From Thalassotalea euphylliae (GTDB lineage: Bacteria > Pseudomonadota > Gammaproteobacteria > Enterobacterales > Alteromonadaceae), in NCBI RefSeq assembly GCF_003390375.1, contig NZ_QUOT01000001.1, positions 3,348,001 through 3,412,000 of the forward strand: a stretch of DNA of 64,000 nucleotides. Reading direction: 5' to 3'. Below the pieces are notes generated by a model. That model was not told where the DNA came from. It saw only the letters and a list, made by a program, of their open reading frames with translations, and ran no database searches. The position numbers and the translations under genes were made by a program. Below, in pieces: positions 1-8,957 of the stretch (the first letter of the stretch is position 1; each line of letters starts with the position of its first letter).

Positions 1-855
1 TTAGCATCAAAACAAGAGGCGGATCACGCTAACATTTTGTTCCACGGTTTTAACCCAGTACCAGCAACCGAAGCATTGCCATTAGGCTGTATTGCTACTT
101 TGCCTGCAACTGGCTCTGAGATGAATAGCTTTTCTGTTGTTACGTACAATGATCAGAAATTCCCGTTAACGTCACCGCTAGTATTCCCTAAGTTCTCACT
201 CTTAGACCCAGATTTCACTTTCACGCTACCAACAGAGCAAATTGCTAACGGTGTTGCTGATGCCTTTGTGCACGTCATCGAGCAATATTTAACGCAACCA
301 GTGAATGCGAAAATTCAAGACCGCTTCTCTGAAGGTGTATTACAAACCTTAATTGAAGATGGCCCAGTAACATACCAAAGCCAAGTAAAAGGCGAGCAGG
401 ATGTTGAAGCCCGTAAAAACTTTATGTGGTCTGCAACTTCGGCGCTTAACGGATTAATTGGGGTTGGTGTACCGCAAGATTGGGCAACACACATGATTGG
501 TCACGAAATGACTGCAATGTTCGGTATTGCGCATGGCCGCACCTTAGCGATCATCTTGCCAAGTCTACTGCGTGAGCGTAGGGCGCAAAAACACGACAAA
601 CTTGTGCAATTTGCTGAGCGTGTTTGGCATATTACCGATGGCAGTGACGAAGAGAAAATTAATCAAGCAATTGATAAAACAGAAGCTTTCTTCAATTCAC
701 TAGATATTGTTACTAACCTTTCTCACTACGATATTGATGAAGCAGGTATCGACACCTTAGTAGCAAATATGGAAAAGATGGGCTTAACTCACCTTTCTGA
801 AACAGGTGATTTAACATTGGATATCGTGCGTAAGATTTTAATAGCTGCGCTTTAA
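1..855 (+). CDS. Iron-containing alcohol dehydrogenase, YqhD/BDH type (5' end cut by window)
   Basis: The frame is open from base 1, so the gene starts upstream; 284 C-terminal residues are visible against about 387 in E. coli YqhD. The family reduces aldehydes with NAD(P)H at a divalent metal site. The four expected metal ligands are visible: Asp and His in GVADAFVHVIEQY, His in MIGHEMTAMFG and His in GIAHGRTLA. The stop codon lies inside a 9-base tandem repeat and is followed by a strong terminator, so this is the last gene of its transcript. The exact substrate cannot be read from the sequence. The family call is firm; the YqhD-like subgroup is an inference from overall similarity. Confidence 0.9.
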   Translation, partial: LASKQEADHANILFHGFNPVPATEALPLGCIATLPATGSEMNSFSVVTYNDQKFPLTSPLVFPKFSLLDPDFTFTLPTEQIANGVADAFVHVIEQYLTQPVNAKIQDRFSEGVLQTLIEDGPVTYQSQVKGEQDVEARKNFMWSATSALNGLIGVGVPQDWATHMIGHEMTAMFGIAHGRTLAIILPSLLRERRAQKHDKLVQFAERVWHITDGSDEEKINQAIDKTEAFFNSLDIVTNLSHYDIDEAGIDTLVANMEKMGLTHLSETGDLTLDIVRKILIAAL

Positions 856-907
856 ACTCATTAAACTCATTAAACTCATTAAACTCATTAAACTCATTAA
901 GCTCATT
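854..907. repeat. Six tandem copies of a 9-base unit AAACTCATT
   Basis: Five perfect copies and one variant (AAGCTCATT) run head to tail and begin inside the TAA stop codon of the alcohol dehydrogenase. The period of 9 keeps any reading frame. The array lies between the stop codon and the gene's terminator, so it is transcribed but not translated. It is a minisatellite-like tract and a likely site of copy-number variation between strains. Confidence 0.9.
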
Positions 908-932
908 TGACGATAATTGAAATGAGTAAACC

Positions 933-958
933 AAAAGGGAGCTAAGGCTCCCTTTTTT
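933..958 (+). terminator. Rho-independent terminator of the alcohol dehydrogenase gene
   Basis: Perfect 10-base stem AAAAGGGAGC / GCTCCCTTTT with the loop TAAG, running into six T. It is strong in the plus direction, and the A-rich left arm lets it also work for the convergent minus-strand gene. Confidence 0.9.
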
Positions 959-997
959 AGTCTAGAAAAATGAGCTAAGAGTATTCGTCAATTTAGT

Positions 998-1498
998 CTA
1001 TGCATCATCTGTAATCGCGATACAGACCTGAATTTCATTAGCATTAGGGTAATATTCAAAATCAGTGCTATATGTACGCTGATATTGGTTGGTGTTATTT
1101 TCTCCACTCTTGTCATCTTGAAACGCTTCATCCTTAAAAAAGTGCCAAACTTCAGTCCATGCATCAATGGCAATTTGCGGCATTTCACCTTGCTTAGAAA
1201 ATACTAAATAGCGCCCCGTTGGTATCGTAATCGCATGTAGTGCATCGTCTAGCTTCGCTTTGTCCTGCGAGTTTTTCGCGTCGTAGCCAGCGGTTACAGT
1301 AAAGTCACCATCTTGGTCAGAGGCATAATCGCTATAGACGCCATAGACCCTTTCGCCACCTTGGTAATCAACCGCAACTTGTGCATCAAATCTTTGCCAA
1401 AGACCGGGAATTTTACCGTTAGGACTCATTTCTGAGGCGTTGTTGGTGCGCGTGCTAATGCCATAAATAGTTTTACCTTCAATGATTCTTACTTCCAT
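998..1498 (-). CDS. GyrI-like / AraC effector-binding domain protein
   Basis: A 166-residue protein with the pattern of stand-alone GyrI-like (SRPBCC-type small-molecule binding) domains: an N-terminal strand (EVRIIEGKTIYGIS), a central GERVYGVYSDY segment, the segment TIPTGRYLVFSKQGEMP, then AWTEVWHFF and a closing strand EIQVCIAI. Such domains bind ligands in MerR/AraC regulators. Alone they act as ligand scavengers, as gyrase inhibitors (GyrI/SbmC), or as integron-cassette Cass2-like proteins. No DNA-binding domain is present here. The start is supported by AAGGG seven bases upstream on the minus strand. It is convergent with the alcohol dehydrogenase. Ligand and role are unknown. Confidence 0.75.
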   Translation of the reverse strand: MEVRIIEGKTIYGISTRTNNASEMSPNGKIPGLWQRFDAQVAVDYQGGERVYGVYSDYASDQDGDFTVTAGYDAKNSQDKAKLDDALHAITIPTGRYLVFSKQGEMPQIAIDAWTEVWHFFKDEAFQDDKSGENNTNQYQRTYSTDFEYYPNANEIQVCIAITDDA

Positions 1499-1622
1499 GA
1501 AATGCCCTTGTGAACGATGTATCGAGTGAGTATGGGCATAAGGTTAACAAATTGTCAGGCAAGATCACCAAGTGATTCCTAAACTTTAAATAGGACTGGT
1601 TGTGAAGTAGCTGAGAGGTTGT

Positions 1623-3827
1623 GTGATGTTAAGATCGATACAGCGTAAATTGGTTTTACTGATACTGCTGATTGCTGCAGCAACAGTTTTAGTTTATTGG
1701 CTGTTTACACCACCATCAAAATACTTTGCGCGGCAAGTCAAAGCTGTGCCAATTTACTCGACCAGTGAGCAAGAAGCGCAAGTCGATTCACTGCTGGATT
1801 TCAGTAGGCATATTCGCCATACCCCTCGACCAGTAGAAAGCTTTGATTTCCCCATTCGGGTGGGACAAGTTGGGCCGCTAAAAACCTTATATGCAGGTCC
1901 TTCACAATACCCATTCTATTGCATGACCCTTGATAGTGGCTTAGGTCAGCCACAAGTTGATAATCAAATGGGGTGGGGGGTACCAATTTATGATCACGAG
2001 GCAAATTTAGGTAAGCTTTCACACCTTGTTGGTTACAGCAAAGATTGCGCAATCAAAACTCAACTGCGCTTTGCGGTAGAACTCGCAAGTGGCGAAATTA
2101 AGGTTTTTGACAGTAGGCCACCGGATGCTCTTTTACAATCAGCTTTGCAACTTTTCCACATAGAAATAGGCACAATTAACCGTTTTCTGTATTTGCTTAT
2201 TATGCCGGTTAAACACTACTCGAGTGGTCAAGTTAACCTGCAACATAGCTGGAACAATAAACTTGTTTATCAGTTTGAAGGGGGCTCGGGTATTGGTTTT
2301 CGCCAAGGCAAGCTGCGTATCAAACGCACGATTGAACGGCGAATAGAGCAGCTGCGCTTGGGCTATGCCGTAATCACGTCAACCGCGAATAAAACCAGCC
2401 ATACCTATAACATGTTGCTGGCGGAAGATACCGCGCGGCGAGTAAAACAGCAGTTTGTTAGCCTTTATGGTGAGCCTGAATATACGGTTGGCATTGGTGG
2501 CTCGGGAGGCGGTTTAGCACAGTACCTGATCGGACAAAATAGCACTGGTATTTTAGATGCTGCAATTCCGCTTTATTCCTATCCAGACATGATTAGCCAA
2601 ACCTTGTACGCACTCGATTGTGACTTACTGCATAACTATTATGCGTTTAGGTCACCTGAACCAGAGTTTTGGCAAAACTGGCCAAATCGCACTTTGGTTG
2701 AAGGTATGAATGCGAAAAATGGTGAAACCCATGTAAGTGCGGTATTAGAGCCAATTAATCAAGTATTGGTTGGCCGCTGGCCACGCATGCCCCAAGGCAA
2801 CAGTGAATGTATTAATGGCTGGTTTGGTCTTTCCACTTTTATTCATAATCCAGCGCAAGGGTTTCTGAATGAATACTTTTCAGAAGCTGTGGTTAAGCAA
2901 GTACAGTGGAGTTATTGGCAAGATATGGTTGAGCTTTTTGGCCGTGATGAACTTGGGTTTGCCAATCAAACTTGGAGTAATCAGGGGGTGCAATACGGAT
3001 TGGCTGCATTGGTTAAAGGGCAAATATCGGCGCAGCGTTTTATTGATCTCAATTGGCATGTCGGTAGTTGGAAGCCGCTAGCAGATATGTCACCAGAGCG
3101 AATACTAGGCGGCTGGCGAGGCAAAAAAGGGATTCTCTGGTTAAGCCTATGGAGTCGTAACAACATCACTGAAGCAACCGATAAAACGCCAGCTAAACGT
3201 GCCGACGGTAGCAGGCAAGCAGCACAATCCGCTTATCGCAGCGGGCAAATATTCATTGGCAAAATTAACCTACCTATTATTGATGTTCGCCACTACTTGG
3301 AAGATGAGTTAGATATGCATCATATGTCAGCCAGTTTTGCCGCGCGTCAACGTATGCTAGCGGGACAAGGTCATGCTAAGAATCAGGTTATTTGGGTGGC
3401 AGATAAAAACCATCAACCGGTTACTCGTGCCTTTGCTGCCATAGATCGTTGGCTTCGGGAAATGCGGGCTAATCCGGCGTTATCTGCTTGGCAAAATAAA
3501 CCTGCCGATATTACCGACATTTGCTTTGATAAGCATGGGGAGGCAATTGCGAGTGGTAATCGAGTTTGGGATGGCCAGTGGAATAATCAAGCGTTAGGTG
3601 CTTGCGCGAAATATTTTAAAAGCTTTAGTAATAGCCGAATAGCAGCCGGTGGCTCTTGGGCTGGCAGTGTTTTCAGTTGCAAGCTAATACCTGTTTCAGA
3701 AGCCATTGATGACGGAATGTATGGTGATATTAATATGCAGCCTTACTTGTCAAAATTACAGGCGATTTTTCCAGACGGTGTATGCGATTATCGTTATCCA
3801 GATCAAGCAAGACCAATTGATTTGTAG
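1623..3827 (+). CDS. DUF6351 family putative alpha/beta hydrolase, membrane-anchored
   Basis: A 734-residue protein of the DUF6351 family, uncharacterised secreted proteins with a tannase-like alpha/beta-hydrolase appearance. A hydrophobic segment at about residues 9-28 serves as signal anchor, so the body should be periplasmic. The segment NNKLVYQFEGGSG is followed by a nucleophile-elbow pattern GIGGSGGG with Ser near 294, then IPLYSYPD and a Cys-containing YALDCDLLHNYY, all typical of the family. A late segment RHYLEDELDMHHMSASFAAR is also characteristic and probably supplies acid/His residues. It stands alone between a convergent-side regulator-like gene and gcdH. Substrate is unknown; an esterase role is inferred only from the GxSGG motif. 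Confidence 0.75.
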   Translation: MMLRSIQRKLVLLILLIAAATVLVYWLFTPPSKYFARQVKAVPIYSTSEQEAQVDSLLDFSRHIRHTPRPVESFDFPIRVGQVGPLKTLYAGPSQYPFYCMTLDSGLGQPQVDNQMGWGVPIYDHEANLGKLSHLVGYSKDCAIKTQLRFAVELASGEIKVFDSRPPDALLQSALQLFHIEIGTINRFLYLLIMPVKHYSSGQVNLQHSWNNKLVYQFEGGSGIGFRQGKLRIKRTIERRIEQLRLGYAVITSTANKTSHTYNMLLAEDTARRVKQQFVSLYGEPEYTVGIGGSGGGLAQYLIGQNSTGILDAAIPLYSYPDMISQTLYALDCDLLHNYYAFRSPEPEFWQNWPNRTLVEGMNAKNGETHVSAVLEPINQVLVGRWPRMPQGNSECINGWFGLSTFIHNPAQGFLNEYFSEAVVKQVQWSYWQDMVELFGRDELGFANQTWSNQGVQYGLAALVKGQISAQRFIDLNWHVGSWKPLADMSPERILGGWRGKKGILWLSLWSRNNITEATDKTPAKRADGSRQAAQSAYRSGQIFIGKINLPIIDVRHYLEDELDMHHMSASFAARQRMLAGQGHAKNQVIWVADKNHQPVTRAFAAIDRWLREMRANPALSAWQNKPADITDICFDKHGEAIASGNRVWDGQWNNQALGACAKYFKSFSNSRIAAGGSWAGSVFSCKLIPVSEAIDDGMYGDINMQPYLSKLQAIFPDGVCDYRYPDQARPIDL

Positions 3828-4009
3828 CTATGCTAATGCTTGTTAATGGCAAATCCATTCGGTGCCAACTTTTCGGTGGCAACTTTTTGTAACGACTAGC
3901 GTAATTTATTGATAACAAAACCATACGTAAAACCATAGCTTTGTTTTGTAAATGCAGACAGTTGCGTCAAACTATGGTGAGTTCAACTGTGACTAATAAG
4001 GAAACCAAC

Positions 4010-5194
4010 GTGGCAAATGCAGTGTTAAGCAATTGGGATGACATTTTGTTGCTCAATGACCAGCTCAGTGAAGACGAGCGCATGATTCGAGATATGGCGC
4101 ATAATTTTTGCCAAGAGCAATTAATGCCTGGCGTTTTGATGGCAAATCGCAATGAAACATTTGATGCCAATATTATGCGGCAGTTTGGTGAAGTTGGCTT
4201 GTTGGGGGCAACCATTAAAGGCTATGGCTGCTCTGGTGTGAATTATGTTAGCTATGGCCTAGTCGCGCGTGAGGTCGAGCGAGTTGATTCTGGTTACCGC
4301 AGTGCCATGAGCGTTCAGTCGTCATTGGTTATGCACCCCATTTATACCTTTGGCAGTGAAACACAAAAAGAGAAATATTTGCCTAAGCTGGCAAGCGGTG
4401 AATACATCGGCTGCTTTGGCTTGACTGAGCCAGGCTCGGGCTCTGATCCGGCGAGTATGATCACCCGTGCGAAAAAGGTTGCGGGTGGCTACGAACTGAC
4501 CGGCTCAAAAATGTGGATCACCAACTCGCCAATTGCTGATTTATTTGTGGTTTGGGCGAAAAATGAGGCAGAGGGTGACGCCATTTGCGGCTTTATTCTA
4601 GAAAAAGGCATGGCAGGCCTGTCGGCGCCGAAAATTGAAGGTAAGCTTTCGTTACGGGCATCAATTACTGGCGAAATTGTCATGGATAAGGTGTTCGTGC
4701 CAGAGGAAAATATGTTCCCTGAAGTTCGCGGTTTGAAAGGGCCGTTTAGCTGTTTAAATATGGCGCGTTATGGTATTTCTTGGGGCGCGCTAGGTGCTGC
4801 GGAATTCTGTTGGCATGCCGCGCTTCAATACGGTTTAGATCGCCAGCAGTTTGGTAAGCCGCTGGCACAGACTCAGCTATTTCAAACTAAGCTGGCGAAC
4901 ATGCAAACTGAAATTTCGCTAGGCTTGCAAGGCTCTCTGCGCGTAGGCCAAATTATTGATGGTGGTGATTGGGATCCAACCATGATTTCACTAGTCAAGC
5001 GCAATAACTGCGGCAAGTCACTTGATATCGCCCGTATGGCGCGTGATATGCACGGCGGTAATGGTATTGCCGATGAATTCCATGTGATTCGCCATATGAT
5101 CAATCTTGAAACAGTGAATACCTACGAAGGTACCTTCGATGTTCACGGTTTGATTTTAGGTCGTGCGCAAACGGGTTTACAGGCATTTTTCTAA
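4010..5194 (+). CDS. gcdH: Glutaryl-CoA dehydrogenase
   Basis: An FAD-dependent acyl-CoA dehydrogenase that oxidises and decarboxylates glutaryl-CoA to crotonyl-CoA in lysine/tryptophan catabolism, passing electrons to ETF. Visible signatures are CFGLTEPGSGSDP, KMWITNSPIADLFVVWA, RASITGEIVMDKVFVPEENM and MARYGISWGALGAAE. NTYEGT near the C-terminus holds the catalytic Glu at about residue 373. I choose the GTG at 4010 because AAGGA lies nine bases upstream and the 394-residue product matches the usual family length. In-frame upstream ATG codons at 3974 and 3941 would add 12-23 unconserved residues. The CoA-transferase often linked to this enzyme is not adjacent; one lies at 27810. Confidence 0.92.
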   Translation: MANAVLSNWDDILLLNDQLSEDERMIRDMAHNFCQEQLMPGVLMANRNETFDANIMRQFGEVGLLGATIKGYGCSGVNYVSYGLVAREVERVDSGYRSAMSVQSSLVMHPIYTFGSETQKEKYLPKLASGEYIGCFGLTEPGSGSDPASMITRAKKVAGGYELTGSKMWITNSPIADLFVVWAKNEAEGDAICGFILEKGMAGLSAPKIEGKLSLRASITGEIVMDKVFVPEENMFPEVRGLKGPFSCLNMARYGISWGALGAAEFCWHAALQYGLDRQQFGKPLAQTQLFQTKLANMQTEISLGLQGSLRVGQIIDGGDWDPTMISLVKRNNCGKSLDIARMARDMHGGNGIADEFHVIRHMINLETVNTYEGTFDVHGLILGRAQTGLQAFF

Positions 5195-5284
5195 GCTGTA
5201 TTGATGTGGTGAAAATTGGTCGGTAAACCAGTGGTATAAGGCAGTAGAGATAAGGCAGAGATTAAAAAGAGGTAAGGAATAGCA

Positions 5285-5716
5285 ATGGTTGAAGTGTCGA
5301 ATATCAATATAGGTAGTTGTTTGTGCGGCGCTATTCAGTTTGAAGTAGAGCGCTTCGAACCTTTAGTGGGTCATTGCCATTGCAAAATGTGCCAGAAGTT
5401 TCATGGCGCGGCATTTTCTACATTTGGCGAGGTTAAGCGAGAGTATTTGCGCTGGCTCTCTGGTGATGAGTTACTGAGTCATTATCGTGCCTCGAATGAT
5501 AGTGTGCGTAGCTTCTGCCAGCGTTGTGGTGCGAGTTTGCTGTTTGAATCACGCTTTAATCGCGAGCAAGGCACAGTAGAAATTGCCTTGTCAGCCTTCG
5601 ATACCTTGTTTGGCGTAAATCCTGACGCACATATCTACTGCGAGAGTAAGGCCGCTTGGCTAACGCTTGAAGACGATTTGCCTAAATACCTCGGCTATCG
5701 TGACGGTAAGTGCTAA
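5285..5716 (+). CDS. GFA / CENP-V domain zinc protein
   Basis: A 143-residue protein with the Cys pattern of the glutathione-dependent formaldehyde-activating (GFA) superfamily: CLCGAIQFEVE near residue 12, HCHCKMCQKFHGAAF near 35-49 and SFCQRCGASL near 79-88. These Cys bind structural and catalytic zinc in characterised members. Most bacterial members, this one included, have no proven substrate; a link to formaldehyde is only the family name. Translation is supported by TAAGGA before the ATG. The stop overlaps by four bases the end of the convergent membrane-protein gene. Confidence 0.85.
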   Translation: MVEVSNINIGSCLCGAIQFEVERFEPLVGHCHCKMCQKFHGAAFSTFGEVKREYLRWLSGDELLSHYRASNDSVRSFCQRCGASLLFESRFNREQGTVEIALSAFDTLFGVNPDAHIYCESKAAWLTLEDDLPKYLGYRDGKC

Positions 5717-6072
5717 AAGAACCCAAAGTTAATTAACCGGAAGGTCATTAGCACGCTGGCGAAAAAAACCAATAAGAATAACCACATAATTGCTTTTTGA
5801 ACGCCAGAGAGTAACCACAGTCTAATTTTGGTAAATATATTGGCACCTTTCGGTGCTTTGCCAATCACACTGCTAAAACTATAAATAAACAAGGTGAGCA
5901 ATAGGCTCCACATCAACAACAACGCACTGGCAAATAACCAAACCTGAGACTGGTTGCGAGCATCAGATAAGGTAACTGCGGCAAATAGAGCGATAGCGAT
6001 AAACGCAAGGATAATCGCAGATGTACGAAAGGGATATAAGCGCTTGGCAATGCGATGTAAGCGTTCCATCAA
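5713..6072 (-). CDS. Hypothetical small inner-membrane protein
   Basis: I do not recognise a family. The 119-residue product has a short basic N-terminus (RLHRIAKRLYPFR) and about three or four hydrophobic segments: roughly residues 17-36, 44-66 and a C-terminal pair around 90-116. A cytoplasmic stretch GKAPKGANIFTKIRLW lies between. It is a monocistronic minus-strand gene whose end overlaps the GFA gene by four bases. Acceptance as a gene rests on the coherent membrane topology and on filling the space between neighbours. Confidence 0.6.
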   Translation of the reverse strand: MMERLHRIAKRLYPFRTSAIILAFIAIALFAAVTLSDARNQSQVWLFASALLLMWSLLLTLFIYSFSSVIGKAPKGANIFTKIRLWLLSGVQKAIMWLFLLVFFASVLMTFRLINFGFF

Positions 6073-6238
6073 TACTCAATTCTTGTCCGTGAAAAATAAC
6101 TTTATTGATACTAACGCTTAATTACGCTGAAAGTCACGGACAGAATATTAATACCCCTATTAGCCTATAATTTTTGTTAGCTGCCTTTATGAATAGCTTT
6201 TGTCAGCAGCTTAGGCTACTAACTCAAAAACTAACTGC

Positions 6239-7246
6239 TTAGGGTAACTCTTCACCACGTGCGCTAACGTATAGTTGGTACCAATCTTCCCGTGATAGCT
6301 TGACTTTGCTTGCCTCAGCGCAGCGCTTAATACGCTCCGGATTGGCTGTGCCAATTATTGGTTGGATATTCGCCGGATGACGCATTATCCAAGCCAGAGC
6401 AATGGCGTCGGCATTTGTGTTGTATTGCTCTGCAAGGTTGGCAACAAGCTTAGCTGTTTGCTTGATATATTCAGCTTGGTTGCTAACATCACGGCCTGAG
6501 AAAAGACCTTGTGCTAGGCTTCCCCATGATTGAATTTGCACGCCATTGAGCTGACTGTACTCCATTGTACCTGCACAAAAGTTACCGTGTTCACCCGCCG
6601 GGTTACCAGCCAATACGCCATGATCTAACCACCCTAGTTGCTGAAGGCTGATTTCAATTTGGTTGGCAATTATGGGTCTGTCGAGCGCCGATTGTAGGTA
6701 GGCAATTTGGTGATGATTCATATTAGAAACACCAAAATGCTTCACTTTGCCGCTTGTTTGAAGTGATGTTAAACATTCCGCTAGTTCTGCTAATTCCATT
6801 AGTGGATCTGGTCGGTGTAGTTGTAAAACATCAAGGTATTCAATACCTAAGCGTGACAAAATGCCATCAACAGACTGTGTTACCCACTTCTTCGAAAAAT
6901 CGTAGCGCTTAGGGCCGCTATCATCGTCAAAGCGAATTGCACATTTAGATTGAACGATCATTTGATCGCGCAAGCTTGGTTGCTTGGCTAATACTTGCCC
7001 AAACACTTGCTCTGCTTTGCCAAAGGTGTAGATATCTGCGTGGTCAAAATAGTTAATACCAGTTGCCAGTGCGGTTTCAATGAATTGCTGGGCTTGGTGG
7101 TAATGTGTTTTGTTAATAGGCTGCTGATCCCAGCCTCCGCCCAGTCCCATACAGCCACAAATAATTTGACTAGCAGTTGGCAAGTGTTGATGAATAGCCA
7201 GTGCGTTCATGTCTTTATTCTCTTTATCAATCTCGACTTTAGTCAT
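6239..7246 (-). CDS. Aldo/keto reductase, YdhF-like
   Basis: A 335-residue NADPH-dependent oxidoreductase of the AKR superfamily. The catalytic tetrad is complete: Asp68 and Tyr73 in FDHADIYTFGKAE, Lys101 in QSKCAIR and His144 in LQLHRPDPL. The segment NQIEISL and the late IIGTANPERIKRCAEAS, which holds the NADP-phosphate-binding residues, also fit. The first Met is used here; Met13 (base 7210) is an alternative because conserved sequence begins after it. The gene is divergent from a LysR-type regulator with a short shared promoter region, so it is the probable target of that regulator. The physiological substrate is not known. Confidence 0.85.
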   Translation of the reverse strand: MTKVEIDKENKDMNALAIHQHLPTASQIICGCMGLGGGWDQQPINKTHYHQAQQFIETALATGINYFDHADIYTFGKAEQVFGQVLAKQPSLRDQMIVQSKCAIRFDDDSGPKRYDFSKKWVTQSVDGILSRLGIEYLDVLQLHRPDPLMELAELAECLTSLQTSGKVKHFGVSNMNHHQIAYLQSALDRPIIANQIEISLQQLGWLDHGVLAGNPAGEHGNFCAGTMEYSQLNGVQIQSWGSLAQGLFSGRDVSNQAEYIKQTAKLVANLAEQYNTNADAIALAWIMRHPANIQPIIGTANPERIKRCAEASKVKLSREDWYQLYVSARGEELP

Positions 7247-7279
7247 TGTAGATGCTCAGTGGCTTATCAAGATAGTAAA

Positions 7280-7314
7280 ACAATAAAAACTCATTGTATG
7301 ATATATAAAACAAT
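7280..7314. promoter_or_regulatory. Candidate LysR operator between the aldo/keto reductase and its regulator
   Basis: Three phased half-sites lie in the intergenic region: ACAAT at 7280, ATTGT at 7293 and ACAAT at 7310. The last two form TTGT-N12-ACAA, close to the T-N11-A layout of LysR-type sites. The tract is AT-rich and sits just upstream of the regulator start, as expected for autoregulation plus divergent control. This is a pattern match only. Confidence 0.4.
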
Positions 7315-7334
7315 AAGTGTGCCGACAAACTAAC

Positions 7335-8246
7335 ATGAAAGAGCATAAGAAAATTGAGCGATTATTATTATTTGGTGAAGTCGCTAGCCAGTTGAGTTTT
7401 ACCAAGGCTGCGCAGCAATTGGCGATATCTAAAGGTTATTTATCGGCGCAAGTTAAGCAACTTGAGCACGAGCTAGCAACCCCATTATTGGTTAGAACGA
7501 CAAGAAACGTGCGCTTGACAGACGCTGGCATCGCTGTTGCCAAACAAGTGACTGCGATGCGGCAAAGCATGTTGGCGATCGCTCGGTTCACTCGCGCAGA
7601 ACAAGATGAGATCGCCGGCTTACTTAGCATTACTGCGCCTCAGCAATTTACAATGGGAAAGCTAGCGACCTGGTGTGCTGAATTTCAACAGCGCTACCCC
7701 AAGATAACATTTTCTTTGGATTGTAGTTACACTAAGTTTGATTTAATGGCGAATGATTTTGACATTGCGCTAAGGGCCACTAAAATGCCCCCCGAGAACT
7801 TAGTCGCTAAAAAATTATTAAGTTATTCATATATATGCTGTGTCTCGCCAAGTTATGTTGCCAAACACGGCAAGCCGTTAACGCCAGCAGATTTAACACA
7901 GCATTTATGCTTGCTCGGCGCTAAAGATGAAAGCTGGCAATTTGGCCAAGATACGATAAAGCCGAGCAAAACTTTTGTTATCAACGACAAAGCAATCATA
8001 CGTGAGCAAGCCATTAGCGGGCTGGGCATAGCTTATCTGCCAAGCTATTTAGTTGCGCAGGCACTTGCTCAAGGGCAGTTAATCGCGTTGTTTAGCGATA
8101 ACGATAGCGCTAACGAGGTCGAGCAAGTGTCGGCAAGTCCTGGTTTAGACATTTACTTATTGCGACCACAGCTTATTCGCCCGCCGAAAAAAGTACTCGC
8201 CTTTAGTGAATTTTTAGTCGATAAATGCAGCTTAGAAACTGCTTAA
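7335..8246 (+). CDS. LysR-family transcriptional regulator
   Basis: A 303-residue regulator. The N-terminal winged HTH is clear at about residues 8-60 (FGEVASQLSFTKAAQQL, SKGYLSAQVKQLE, RTTRNVRLTDAG). The LysR substrate-binding domain follows, with ISGLGIAYLPSYLV near residue 240. It most resembles the CrgA/DsdC-like subgroup that often controls a divergent oxidoreductase. I start at the ATG at 7335, since the upstream in-frame Met would add six residues not seen in the family. The inducer is unknown; the divergent aldo/keto reductase is the likely target. Confidence 0.88.
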   Translation: MKEHKKIERLLLFGEVASQLSFTKAAQQLAISKGYLSAQVKQLEHELATPLLVRTTRNVRLTDAGIAVAKQVTAMRQSMLAIARFTRAEQDEIAGLLSITAPQQFTMGKLATWCAEFQQRYPKITFSLDCSYTKFDLMANDFDIALRATKMPPENLVAKKLLSYSYICCVSPSYVAKHGKPLTPADLTQHLCLLGAKDESWQFGQDTIKPSKTFVINDKAIIREQAISGLGIAYLPSYLVAQALAQGQLIALFSDNDSANEVEQVSASPGLDIYLLRPQLIRPPKKVLAFSEFLVDKCSLETA

Positions 8247-8507
8247 TGCTGTATCGGGCAGTCAGCAAATTGCTAAATCATTTTATTTCAAGAAGTTAAA
8301 TAAGCTTCAGTTAATCAGCGAAGCGACAAGTTGCAGTTTTAGCATTCGGCGTTAGTTATTGAGTCAGGGTTTGCTACACTCAAAGCATGCGCTTTCACAT
8401 TGTTTTCAAGCGCTCTAGGCGCTTGCGTTAATCATCATTATGGGTAGCGTCATATCGAGTTACACAGCAGTATCAGCTACCCACTTTTTATACGTGTTAG
8501 GTTACTT

Positions 8508-8885
8508 ATGGAATACGAATTCAGACATGACCCTATTTCAGGGCAAGCGAAAGCATTGTTTTCACTTGAACAACAAATGATTGGCCCTTGGCTGGAAACG
8601 GAAGTCGGTGGTAACGCCGAAATGTTATCGGCGTTGTTAATTGCCATTGAAAAAATTGAACGTAAACACCAGCATGAAATTACCGTAACGGGCAGCGAAT
8701 ATTCAGTTACGTTAACTGATCAAGATGCCTTTATTCAGCCCAACACTAATTTAAATGGCACCGAAGATTTACCCGAAGAGTTAGCGGTGCAAGAGCTTCA
8801 TATCGACAGCGAAACTGTTAGTGCCTGTGGCTTGGACGATTTTCGTCAAATTTTGTTGTCATGGGCAAAATTTACAAAAAATTAA
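8508..8885 (+). CDS. yacL: YacL family protein (UPF0231)
   Basis: A 125-residue small cytoplasmic protein matching the UPF0231/YacL family along its length: start MEYEFRHDP, central GSEYSVTL followed by an acidic stretch, and the C-terminal SACGLDDFRQILLSWAKF, which corresponds to the CGVEDF motif in E. coli YacL. No biochemical function is established for the family. It is flanked by 261 bases without a gene upstream and by the efflux operon downstream. Confidence 0.85.
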   Translation: MEYEFRHDPISGQAKALFSLEQQMIGPWLETEVGGNAEMLSALLIAIEKIERKHQHEITVTGSEYSVTLTDQDAFIQPNTNLNGTEDLPEELAVQELHIDSETVSACGLDDFRQILLSWAKFTKN

Positions 8886-8957
8886 CTTGTTGTAAGGGCT
8901 TTGGCTAGCTTGTAACATACTGAAAGTTAATATTTTAATAAATTATGGTGTCGCTCA

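Noticed and set aside
713..934. Minus-strand open frame with repeated Asn-Glu-Phe units
   Set aside because: It is the reverse reading of the 9-base tandem repeat plus the end of the alcohol dehydrogenase gene; no ribosome site and no homology.
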